From Opitutales bacterium UBA2995 (GTDB lineage Bacteria; Verrucomicrobiota; Verrucomicrobiia; Opitutales; UBA2995): 22,876 nt of DNA. Both the position numbers and the translations under genes were made by a program. Where the stretch lies: positions 7,669 through 30,544 of the forward strand of contig DDZZ01000038.1 of NCBI GenBank assembly GCA_002346535.1, given 5' to 3'. Positions 1 to 7,301 of this stretch are shown piece after piece (within the stretch, counting starts at the first letter, position 1; every line of letters starts with the position of its first letter). The notes beneath the pieces were generated by a model, which saw nothing but the letters and a program-made list of their open reading frames with translations, was not told the DNA's origin and did no database searches.

Positions 1-242
1 CCTCAAATTCGAAGTGTATCTGGTCTTTCCCTTTTCCAAAGCGTAGATGACTGCTTCAAGAATATGCCAATAGATCACAAAATCCGGCTCCCCGATCCCG
101 AACGAGATCACTTCACCTGCCGCTTGCACCAACTCAAAAAATCGCGAATGCCGGACCTCGGCATATCGCGAACATGTTGGTCGATAAAGTTCTTTTTTCT
201 CCAGTATAACTCACGGACTGATTTTAGGTTTTTCCGAATCAT
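1..242 (-). pseudogene. Class I/II aminotransferase (AspC-like), frameshifted 5' part, truncated by window edge
   Basis: Read on the minus strand, this is the N-terminus of a PLP-dependent fold-type I aminotransferase. It has HVRDMPRSGIRDF, then after a one-base shift ELVQAAGEVISFGIGEPDFV, then ALEKGKTRYTSNL, the conserved opening of the aspartate/aromatic aminotransferase family. The two parts lie in different frames. The break coincides with the A6 run at 136-141; one more base (T7 on the coding strand) would restore D-F-F-E-L-V. The rest of the gene lies beyond position 1, so further damage cannot be judged. The start is unclear: ATGs at 242 and 257 are possible, but relatives usually begin near the NFIDQHVRDM segment, which has no ATG. 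It follows an Lrp-like fragment in the same frame, an order I recall from related bacteria. The family call is firm; the substrate is unknown. Confidence 0.75.
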
Positions 243-255
243 CACCACCCTGGGC

Positions 256-352
256 ATGAAGTAACCTTGCTCCTTGTATGCGCGCAACATAAAATGAGTT
301 GTGACAAATAATACACCCTCGATGGTAGCCAGACGTTCCGAAATAAATTCGG
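256..352 (-). pseudogene. Remnant of an Lrp/AsnC-family regulator C-terminus
   Basis: The minus-strand frame reads ISERLATIEGV, then TTHFMLRAYKEQG, which resembles the last helix and strand of the Lrp/AsnC ligand-binding (RAM) domain, where a THF-L-K-YK pattern closes the domain. The N-terminal helix-turn-helix and most of the ligand domain are absent. Upstream in the same frame lies a PDZ fragment instead, so a deletion has apparently fused two unrelated genes. There is no stop between this piece and the aminotransferase-like sequence downstream. A complete Lrp protein is about 150 residues; only about 32 remain. An alternative is that this is just diverged protease sequence. Confidence is moderate because the fragment is short. 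Confidence 0.5.
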
Positions 353-779
353 CAACCGATTGTCCATTAACACCTACGATCTAATCTCCAGGCAATAGAC
401 CGGTAAGTTCACCTGGACTGCCGGGAATCAGAGACACAATTGTCACTCGTTTGTCTAGGACTTCCACTTACATCCCTATGCCCGCATACCGCTGCTCGGT
501 ATCGATTTCAAATTCCTCGGCTTCATTACGAGACAAGTACTCGGATTGCTCATCGATGGACTCCAATAATTCGCTAATGGACTCACCTGATTTATCCTGA
601 ATATCAGCTTGGCTTGCTTCCACCAGGTCTAGTTGAGCTATCCAAATCGGGTCAGGAGGCAGAGGTCCATCGTTGGATTTTTAAGCCGCAAACCCTTCAA
701 TCTGGCGATTTGGCAATGAAAAGGCGGTCACCGATAAATATCCGGCGATAAAAAATTATAGAATAAGCCTGCTTCTCAT
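353..779 (-). pseudogene. S41 C-terminal-processing protease (CtpA/Prc-like) N-terminal remnant with four in-frame stops
   Basis: From an ATG at 777-779 the minus strand reads a hydrophobic export-like N-terminus, then DPIWIAQLDLVEAS, then SIDEQSEYLSRNEAEEFEID. This matches the helical region before the PDZ domain in S41 carboxyl-terminal proteases. A PDZ domain follows (VTIVSLIPGSPGELTGLLPG, then IVGVNGQ). The catalytic Ser-Lys domain is missing. The frame is broken by TAA at 756-758, TAA at 681-683, TAA at 468-470 and TAG at 381-383, but there is no indel over about 140 codons. The family would cleave periplasmic or exported proteins. Downstream, the sequence passes in frame into an Lrp-like piece. 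The gene is clearly dead; the family assignment rests on the EEFEID and PDZ segments. Confidence 0.75.
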
Positions 780-858
780 TAATACGTTCACTTTTGGGGA
801 GCTATTCCATAAAGACAGTCTAATCCCGAAGTATTTCCAAATTTTTTAAGCTTTTCAA

Positions 859-1890
859 ATGAACCAGTCAAAAGAACCTGCGCCTACCCGAGGCATATTG
901 GATAAATTGCGAGCAGCAGGCGGACCTTCCGCTATTCTGAATTACAAGGATTTCATAGACATTTGCCTCTACGATCCAGAATTTGGGTACTACCGCAGGG
1001 AAGCAACCCGGGTTGGACGCAATAGAGATGCTGATTTTTACACTGCCCAGAGCATGGGTCCCGTTTTTGGAGAACTGATTGTGGGCGCCGTTGGCCAAAT
1101 TCTTGAAAAAAAGCTGGGAGGCTCCGTCGATTTAAAAGAATGGACTTTCGTCAATGTGGGATACGAAAATGATCCCGGCTGGTGGGATAATCAGGGAGGT
1201 CCCTTTGCCGACACCGTTCAAATTGGCCCGGATTCTGATCTGAATTATGGAGGAAATTGCATTCTTTTTTCCAACGAACTTTTCGATGCACAACCTTTTC
1301 ACAGGATCGCATATTTGAATGGCCAATGGACTGAACTCGGAGTCGATGTATCTACAAGTGAATTACGAGAGACATTGTTGCCGGATCTATCCGAAGAAAT
1401 GCAGGCCTTTCAGTACAAATTGCCGATGGATTGTAGCGAAGGATACATACTGGACCTTCCACTCGAAACAAATCCTCTTTTGGGTCGGCTCACAAACCTG
1501 AAGTGGAATGGACTATTTCTCGCTCTTGATTATGGGAAGCCATGGATTCAATTAGTAAACGACTATCCCCAGGGTACGGCGCGCGGCTATTACAAACACA
1601 CACAAGTTGCCGACCTGTTAAATCAACCCGGAAAGCAGGACATCACCTGCCACATTTGTTGGGATTGGATGGAACAAGGCCTCAAGGAAGCCGGATTCAC
1701 TGAGATAACTTTAGAAAGCCAGGAGGCTTTTTTCGTCAAACATGCGCAAAAGTGCATTGAACAAGTCGTTGCTGCAAATCCTGGCAGTTTTGATGGAAAC
1801 CGGCAAAGCCTCTTGCATTTGATTCACCCCGGAACTATGGGGCACCAATTTCAGGCCTTGTGGGGATTTCGCTCAAATCTACCGCAATAA
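859..1890 (+). CDS. MidA/NDUFAF7-like (DUF185) SAM-dependent methyltransferase family protein
   Basis: The 343-residue product carries the family landmarks in order: YDPEFGYY (about 38-45), DADFYTAQSMGPVFGE (about 57-72), FSNELFDAQPFHR (about 137-149), LALDYGK near 226, and a C-terminal LLHPG-like tail. Mitochondrial relatives methylate an arginine of a complex I subunit; bacterial roles are poorly defined. The position where the family has its Gly-rich SAM-binding loop (Glu/Gly-x-Gly-x-Gly) reads FVNVGYENDPGWW here, so SAM binding may be altered or lost. Length is near normal for the family. The ATG is preceded by an A/T-rich stretch without a strong ribosome site. The start codon is only about 80 bases from the divergent S41 remnant. 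The 3' end overlaps the tail of a convergent small ORF. Family confident, activity uncertain. Confidence 0.8.
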   Translation: MNQSKEPAPTRGILDKLRAAGGPSAILNYKDFIDICLYDPEFGYYRREATRVGRNRDADFYTAQSMGPVFGELIVGAVGQILEKKLGGSVDLKEWTFVNVGYENDPGWWDNQGGPFADTVQIGPDSDLNYGGNCILFSNELFDAQPFHRIAYLNGQWTELGVDVSTSELRETLLPDLSEEMQAFQYKLPMDCSEGYILDLPLETNPLLGRLTNLKWNGLFLALDYGKPWIQLVNDYPQGTARGYYKHTQVADLLNQPGKQDITCHICWDWMEQGLKEAGFTEITLESQEAFFVKHAQKCIEQVVAANPGSFDGNRQSLLHLIHPGTMGHQFQALWGFRSNLPQ

Positions 1891-2209
1891 AAAAGGCTAC
1901 ATTCCGGATCGAGAAATGCGCTTGCCGATGAGAGTGGAAGGCGAGGCTTAGCAAAAAAATTCCGCAAATAACGCCGATCATTTGGAGGTTCTGACGAAAC
2001 GCGAAGGCGAGGGATTGGTCCAAGTCAATTGAGATTAAGTCGAAAGTCGTAAATGAAATGGCCAAGGAGACGAAAGCGGTTTGTGCTACAAAAAATTTGG
2101 CGATCGGGAATATTTTTCTGTTGGCTTCGGTTGCTATTTTTAAAGTTATTTTCGCAATTAATTTACAAAATTTTATAAATAAAGTCATGAGGTTACCCCT
2201 GATAAACAC
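1835..2209 (-). CDS. Hypothetical small membrane protein
   Basis: A 124-residue ORF starting with GTG at 2209, preceded by AGGAGA at a good ribosome-binding distance; a second start, ATG at 2188, has AGGGG upstream. The product has a basic N-terminus and two likely membrane segments, around residues 38-57 (FVAQTAFVSLAISFTTF) and 74-91 (LQMIGVICGIFLLSLAF). I do not recognise a family. The last 56 bases overlap the 3' end of the convergent methyltransferase gene, so the extreme C-terminus is read antisense to it; the hydrophobic core lies outside the overlap. The translation signals and membrane pattern favour a real gene, but a decayed remnant of a larger membrane protein is possible. Confidence 0.45.
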   Translation of the reverse strand: MFIRGNLMTLFIKFCKLIAKITLKIATEANRKIFPIAKFFVAQTAFVSLAISFTTFDLISIDLDQSLAFAFRQNLQMIGVICGIFLLSLAFHSHRQAHFSIRNVAFFIAVDLSEIPTRPEIGAP

Positions 2210-2343
2210 TATTCTCTCCTAATTAATGGCCAAATCATCCTTGAGAGAGAGTAATCATGAAATCTTTAAATACTTTGGATCAAAACTTACATAAAAAATA
2301 TAGCTTTCCCATGAACCATAGTGGCTAATCCAAAAAAACAAGA

Positions 2344-3537
2344 TTACCGCTTACTGGCAAAAATTGCTAACGCAGCCGTGTAGCCGTGAACAAAATTTAC
2401 ACCTCCAACAGGACCGAATTCTCCATTACCAAAAAAGCCGACCATTCCGACGGGTCCTATGCATTCCTGAATGCTGCTAGCATCGAAATCAGGCACTTTG
2501 AAGAACCTTTTTCCTCGGCCGGTACAGGTAGAAAGTATTGCTCCAAATATCTCCCGTTCCTGCAAAGCTGGTTGAATTTCGTTCAGCTTCTTATTGAGAT
2601 CCTCCATGGCGGCATGGCGGTCGCGCATCTGAAATTGCAATGTTTGTCCGACCCTCGGCAGGGCACCCACCAGTAGTGCACCGCTTTTCGGGTCCGCTCC
2701 AATCAGGTTCCGCACCAAAAAATCACCGCACTGGTAATCTTCCTGATACTCGTCGATGACGAAACCAACATGCAGATTCCCTTTGGATTTCAGTTTCATG
2801 GCATCCGGCAAACCGCTGAATACATCGCTGAGCACATCATAGGCGCTTCGATTACCGATGCCGTTTAGAACATTGGCCGCGGCAGAGGTTATAATATAGG
2901 ACTCCCCCACTGGCTGACAGCCTTGGGATATTACCGATTCGATCACCACATCACCTCCGACGGCGAGCCCTACAGCCCCTTCCAATACAACCCTGTTATT
3001 TAAGAATAGAACAGACTCCCGCTGCTCATGAGTTCCGCATGCCAGCCCTCCATGGACGGAAATCTCCGGAAATTCACGGTTGAAAAAAGCGAGCATTTTT
3101 TCCGGATTCATAGAGAACGGATCAGCAAAAATCAGAAATCCATTGGGAGATACTGTTAACCGTTGCTCAAACTCGGATCCGGATTCCGCATTTAAATACT
3201 CCAATTCCTGAACCGAAAATTCGAAGGAAGTCAATTTTGCTCCAGGCAAACTTAGTAGCGATACTGAAACACCCATACCTTCTTCAAACTCGAAACCCTG
3301 GCTGACCAAGGCATTACCGGAACATCCGATCAGGGTAGATACCCGACAATGAATTTGAAGAATTTCTAAGATTTCCTCCCAATTCTTTTCATAACCCGGA
3401 GTGGCAAATATAATTCCGAGGTCAACTGTATCAGCCTGCAAACAGGATCGCAGAGTCTTCGCCCACACCTCGAAACGAGTTTCGTCAAAAGGACCGTCCC
3501 AATGATCGGATACGCTAAAGGAGTGAACTTGAGACAT
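2344..3537 (-). CDS. FIST-domain (FIST_N/FIST_C) sensory protein
   Basis: A 397-residue protein matching the F-box/intracellular signal transduction FIST architecture. The N-terminal half includes VDLGIIFATPGYEKN and STLIGCSGNALVSQG (about 41-100), typical of FIST_N. The C-terminal half ends with VGMVGFFGNGEFGPVGGVNF and HGYTAALAIF, the usual closing motif of FIST_C. No kinase, GGDEF or chemotaxis domain is attached, so it is a stand-alone FIST protein, thought to bind small ligands; its partners are unknown. No signal peptide is visible, so it is probably cytoplasmic. I chose ATG at 3537; an upstream in-frame TTG at 3543 is possible. It is transcribed divergently from the transporter gene cstA-like at 3755, and no linked signalling gene is seen. 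Confidence 0.85.
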   Translation of the reverse strand: MSQVHSFSVSDHWDGPFDETRFEVWAKTLRSCLQADTVDLGIIFATPGYEKNWEEILEILQIHCRVSTLIGCSGNALVSQGFEFEEGMGVSVSLLSLPGAKLTSFEFSVQELEYLNAESGSEFEQRLTVSPNGFLIFADPFSMNPEKMLAFFNREFPEISVHGGLACGTHEQRESVLFLNNRVVLEGAVGLAVGGDVVIESVISQGCQPVGESYIITSAAANVLNGIGNRSAYDVLSDVFSGLPDAMKLKSKGNLHVGFVIDEYQEDYQCGDFLVRNLIGADPKSGALLVGALPRVGQTLQFQMRDRHAAMEDLNKKLNEIQPALQEREIFGAILSTCTGRGKRFFKVPDFDASSIQECIGPVGMVGFFGNGEFGPVGGVNFVHGYTAALAIFASKR

Positions 3538-3613
3538 CCTCAATCGAATAATTTAAAGGTTCAGGGTTAATTATTAAAGAAAAGCAGGTGTTGATCCTTG
3601 GCCATGGCATCGC

Positions 3614-3641
3614 TTGACGCAAGGCTTGGTAATTTAATAAG
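3614..3641 (+). promoter_or_regulatory. Candidate sigma-70-type promoter for the cstA-smr operon
   Basis: TTGACG at 3614-3619 (five of six to the -35 consensus) and AATAAG at 3636-3641 (four of six to -10) are 16 bases apart, in the divergent gap between the FIST gene and the transporter. The placement would give an mRNA leader of about 100 bases. This is a consensus match only. Confidence 0.3.
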
Positions 3642-3662
3642 TTATATCCGTCTTAAAAATTC

Positions 3663-3680
3663 CGTTCCCTGAAAGGAACG
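3663..3680 (+). promoter_or_regulatory. Perfect inverted repeat in the cstA-like leader
   Basis: CGTTCC (3663-3668) and GGAACG (3675-3680) are exact reverse complements around a six-base CTGAAA centre, about 75 bases before the transporter start and about 20 bases after the candidate -10. It could be an operator for a dimeric regulator or a 5' mRNA hairpin. There is no T-tract, so it is not a terminator. Confidence 0.4.
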
Positions 3681-3754
3681 ACTAATCATTATTATTCACA
3701 AGGTTCGGACACTGTCCTGAAAACACTGAAACTTCAAAACGCGAAAAACAATCA

Positions 3755-5683
3755 ATGCCTACGCTCACAATTGCTCTCGGAGCACTCGTTCTCTATCTCA
3801 TAGCCTACAATACTTATGGGAAATGGCTGGCCGGTAAAATTTTCAAGCTCGATAGTGAGGCGACGGTACCGAGCGTTGCCTTGAATGACGACAAGGATTA
3901 CGTACCCACGGACAAGGGCATCATTTTCGGACACCACTTCACTTCAATCGCTGGAACAGGCCCCATTGTCGGTCCAGCACTGGCCGTAATTTGGGGATGG
4001 GTTCCGGCACTTCTTTGGGTCCTCTTTGGTTCAATACTCATTGGGGCAGTGCATGATTTTGGTAGCCTTGTGGTATCCATGCGCAACCGCGGCCAAACGG
4101 TCGGGGATATTGCGGGACGCATTCTAACTAAACGTACCCGGTTATTGTTTCTCTCCATATTGTTTATGGCCCTAACCATCGTATTGGCCATTTTCGGCCT
4201 CGTAATCGCAAACGTGTTCGACCTCTATCCCTCGGCAATCTTTCCATGTTTGGTCCAAATACCGATCGCCATTATAATTGGGATCACCCTCCATAGAAAA
4301 GGAGCAAACATTCTGATCCCGTCAATTATCGCGTTGGCGATGATGTATGTATCGATCATCTTCAGCAATTGGGGCATTTTCCATGCTGTCAATTACACGC
4401 TAGGTGGGGAACCCGGGGTACTGAACGATGGGCTGAGTCTCTTTGCCTGGGTACTGGTGCTGCTGGTTTATTCTTATGTAGCATCCGTATTACCGGTATG
4501 GACCCTCCTACAACCGCGCGATTTCATAAACTCACTTCAACTGCTCTCAGCTTTGGCCTTGGTTGTTCTCGGGCTTGGAGTCGCAGCCTTCCTAGGTGGC
4601 GCTCCTGTAGCTGCGGAAGCAGGTCGCACCAGCCTTGAAATCGTTGCACCGGCATTTCGCTGGGCTCCCGAAGGAGCTCCCTGGATATTTCCTTTCTTAT
4701 TTATAACCATTGCATGTGGGGCGATCAGTGGTTTTCACTGCCTAGTCTCTTCGGGCACATCCTCAAAGCAGATTAAATGTGAGACCGATGCCCAATTTGT
4801 CGGTTACGGCTCCATGCTGACTGAGGGATTCCTTGCAACACTTGTCATTTTGGCCTGCGTAGCCGGCCTCGGTCTCGGTGCAGCAGTAGGAGGCGAAGTG
4901 CTCACCGGAGCAGCCGCCTATGAAGCCCGATATGCATCCTGGGTCACTGCCCAGGGTCTAGGCGCCAAAATCGGTGCATTTATTGAAGGCTCAGCCAACT
5001 TTCTTCGGGCACTCGGTCTACCCACAACTTTCTCGGTTGCCCTCATGGGAGTCTTTGTAGCCACTTTTGCGGCCACGACACTCGACACAGCCTGCCGTCT
5101 ACAACGCTATGTGATTCAGGAACTGGCTTCCACGTTTACCGCACAAGGGAATCCAGTCGACTTGCCGAGCAGTCCAAAACCAAACTCCTTAAATCCATTT
5201 GCCTGGTTAACCAACAAACATGGTGCAACCATCTTTGCCATAATCCTGGCCTGTTTTATCGCAGCTATCCCTCTACCCGGTACTCCTTGGGGCTGGGAAT
5301 CAGCTGGAATGGGTGGACTCATTTTGTGGCCCTTATTCGGTGCGACAAACCAACTATTGGGAGGCCTTGCGTTTCTTGTTATCACCTTCTGGATGTGGCG
5401 AAGGAACCTTCCCGTATTTTTTGTAGCAATACCAACTGTATTTATGCTTCTACTACCGGGACTCGCCATGGGCGTCGAACTATTCAAGCCCAACGGCTGG
5501 CTCGCCTTGCAACAATGGCATTTGGTCTTCATAGGTTTGGCCACGGTGGCTTTGGAAATCTGGATGATCAGTGAAGCGCTCATTGCCTGGCCGAAGGCAA
5601 AAGGTGTTTTGGAACCCGCTCTACCACCCTTGGTTGGCGTAATGGATACGGAATCACAAACGGAAGGCGACCGCTCTTGCTAA
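3755..5683 (+). CDS. cstA: CstA-family carbon starvation / peptide-pyruvate transporter
   Basis: A 642-residue, highly hydrophobic protein with many membrane segments. It has the CstA core: GHHFTSIAGTGPIVGPALAV near residues 59-78, GAVHDFGSLVVSMRNRGQT near 97-115, then FHCLVSSGTSSKQI, TTLDTACRLQRYVIQEL and GATNQLLGGLAFLVITFW. In E. coli the family members CstA and BtsT take up peptides or pyruvate when carbon is limiting; the substrate here cannot be read from sequence. Length is slightly shorter than E. coli CstA (about 700). The C-terminal region resembles the family's extra five-helix domain. It is the first gene of a tight operon with an Smr-domain gene six bases downstream. No strong ribosome site is seen before the ATG. 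It is intact, unlike several neighbours. Confidence 0.93.
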   Translation: MPTLTIALGALVLYLIAYNTYGKWLAGKIFKLDSEATVPSVALNDDKDYVPTDKGIIFGHHFTSIAGTGPIVGPALAVIWGWVPALLWVLFGSILIGAVHDFGSLVVSMRNRGQTVGDIAGRILTKRTRLLFLSILFMALTIVLAIFGLVIANVFDLYPSAIFPCLVQIPIAIIIGITLHRKGANILIPSIIALAMMYVSIIFSNWGIFHAVNYTLGGEPGVLNDGLSLFAWVLVLLVYSYVASVLPVWTLLQPRDFINSLQLLSALALVVLGLGVAAFLGGAPVAAEAGRTSLEIVAPAFRWAPEGAPWIFPFLFITIACGAISGFHCLVSSGTSSKQIKCETDAQFVGYGSMLTEGFLATLVILACVAGLGLGAAVGGEVLTGAAAYEARYASWVTAQGLGAKIGAFIEGSANFLRALGLPTTFSVALMGVFVATFAATTLDTACRLQRYVIQELASTFTAQGNPVDLPSSPKPNSLNPFAWLTNKHGATIFAIILACFIAAIPLPGTPWGWESAGMGGLILWPLFGATNQLLGGLAFLVITFWMWRRNLPVFFVAIPTVFMLLLPGLAMGVELFKPNGWLALQQWHLVFIGLATVALEIWMISEALIAWPKAKGVLEPALPPLVGVMDTESQTEGDRSC

Positions 5684-5689
5684 ATAATT

Positions 5690-5962
5690 ATGGAGCCGGT
5701 CGAATATCCCGTTGATGGAGAATTGGACCTACACCAATTTCGACCCCAAGAAATTAAAGACCTGGTCACAAACTACCTAGCATTGTGCCAGAAGAAGGAC
5801 ATACTAAAAGTCAGGGTAGTACATGGCAAAGGCATGGGTACTCTGCGAACTACCGTACATGCTCTTCTACCAAAACTGAGTATTGTGAAAGACTTTCATC
5901 TCGCTGAAGAAGGCGCTGGCGGTTGGGGCGCAACCTGGGTATATTTAAATCCAGCTGAGTGA
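5690..5962 (+). CDS. Smr-domain protein
   Basis: A 90-residue stand-alone Smr (small MutS-related) domain. It has the N-terminal LDLHQFRPQEI motif (about 12-22), the central VVHGKGMGTLR motif (about 44-54), and a C-terminal GGWGATWVYL strand matching the usual G-x-G-x-T-x-V-x-L end. Smr domains of this type are nucleases or nucleic-acid binders related to the C-terminus of MutS2; the DLH and HGKG motifs are the proposed catalytic and binding parts. The start lies six bases after the transporter stop, so the genes are almost certainly co-transcribed and perhaps translationally coupled. The functional link is unclear. A hairpin with a T-run follows the stop. Confidence 0.9.
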   Translation: MEPVEYPVDGELDLHQFRPQEIKDLVTNYLALCQKKDILKVRVVHGKGMGTLRTTVHALLPKLSIVKDFHLAEEGAGGWGATWVYLNPAE

Positions 5963-5968
5963 GTGACG

Positions 5969-5997
5969 AAAGCTGCAGAATCTAAAGCTGCAGTTTT
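5969..5997 (+). terminator. Rho-independent terminator of the cstA-smr operon
   Basis: AAAGCTGCAG at 5969-5978 can pair with CTGCAGTTTT at 5988-5997 (ten pairs, one of them G-T) around a nine-base loop, with the T-run in the 3' arm. It begins seven bases after the Smr stop and sits ahead of the next gene. Confidence 0.5.
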
Positions 5998-6038
5998 CCA
6001 CAATTCCGATTTAACCAATCAGCTATTCTGATCTGCCA

Positions 6039-7205
6039 ATGATTGAACTTCGCTACGGCGCAAATCCTCACCAGAAAACCAAATTGGTCGCTTTTCCCAG
6101 TGGGAAAGAACCGCTCAAACTTCTGAACGGAGCGCCATCATTTATCAATTTACTTGATGCACTCACCGCCTGGCAGCTGGTAAAGGAATTGAGTACCGCT
6201 ACCGGTATGCCGAGTGCCGCTTCCTACAAACACGTGAGCCCAGCTGGAGCAGCAGTGCCTAAAGAAATCGATGAGGAATTTAAAGAATCTCAATTTTTGA
6301 AACATACCGACTTCTCCCCTCTCGCCACCGCTTATGTGCGTGGGCGTGGCCGAGACGGCATGTGCTCATTCGGCGATGCAGCCGCGGTGAGCGACACTGT
6401 CGACGTGAGCCGCGCTAAGTTTCTAAAAACAGAAGTCTGCGACCTTATAATTGCGCCCGGCTACAAAGCCGAAGCGTTGGATATTTTGAAGCGGAAAAAG
6501 AAAGGCAACTTTCTCATCTTCGAAATGGATCCGGAATACGATCCAGACCCAATGGAGATGCGTGAGCTATTTGGTATTCAGCTTACCCAGGAACGGAACC
6601 ACCGCATCATAACACGGCAAGATATGACCCAAATTGTTTCCCGAAACACCAATCTTCCAGAAAGCATTTACCAAACGCTTTTTGTAGCGGCCATTGCATT
6701 GAAGTACACCCAGTCGAATTCGATTTCCTTGGCATACGATGGCCAAATCATTGGTCTAGGTGCAGGACAACAATCCCGTATCCATTGCACAAGACTTCCC
6801 TGCGAAAAAGCCGAAAAATGGATGCTTCAGCGCCATCCTAAAGTTCGGGAGCTGGAGTTTCAGGAAAACTGCCGAAAGTCGTTAAGGCCAATCTTATTGA
6901 TCCATATTTGCTTTGAGACTCATTGAGTGCTCGCGAAGAAGCCATGATGCTAGAAGGCTTTGCTAAAAGACCGGAACCCATTTTCCAGAAAAGAACGGGC
7001 CCAATGGATTAATACCTTTTCGGGTATCACCCTCGGGTCGGATGCCTTCATTCCCTTTAGAGACAACATCGACCGCGCCAGTCAAACCAAAGTTCAATAC
7101 GTGGTCGAACCCGGGGGTAGCCTGCGCTCGGATGATGTCATCCAAGCAACCGATGAATATGGCATGGTTCATATCCACACGAGCATTCGGACATTTCTGC
7201 ACTGA
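6039..7205 (+). pseudogene. Stand-alone AICAR transformylase (PurH C-terminal type), disrupted
   Basis: The protein matches the AICAR formyltransferase domain of PurH, which makes FAICAR from AICAR and 10-formyl-THF in purine synthesis. It is the stand-alone type, with no IMP cyclohydrolase domain. Landmarks: ELRYGANPHQK at the start, ASYKHVSPAGAA with the catalytic Lys-His pair, RGRGRDGMCSFGD, ALKYTQSNSISLAYDGQ, GLGAGQQSRIHCTRL, and then SDAFIPFRDNIDRA with a PGGSLRSDDVI tail. The frame is lost near the A4 run at 6865-6868 (one base missing) and regained near the CCC at 6977-6979 (one base extra). The shifted stretch still reads LPKVVKANLIDPYLL and then hits TGA at 6914-6916 before SAREEAMMLEGFAKRPEP. 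Without repair the product stops at about 295 of about 390 residues and loses the C-terminal active-site segment. Confidence 0.85.
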
Positions 7206-7301
7206 GAATTCTTCTCGCCTTCTGGGTTCTGCTCACAATCAACAAGTCTTAGTTTTGATTATTCAGCTATCGGAACACGGATAATTAAATACTAGGAAAA
7301 T

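Noticed and set aside
2257..2328. A 23-codon ORF with a purine-rich stretch upstream.
   Set aside because: Too short, no recognisable sequence, and no conserved feature to support it.
5116..5583. A 155-codon minus-strand ORF inside the CstA-like gene.
   Set aside because: Antisense to a strongly conserved transporter; the translation is basic and low in family-like features.
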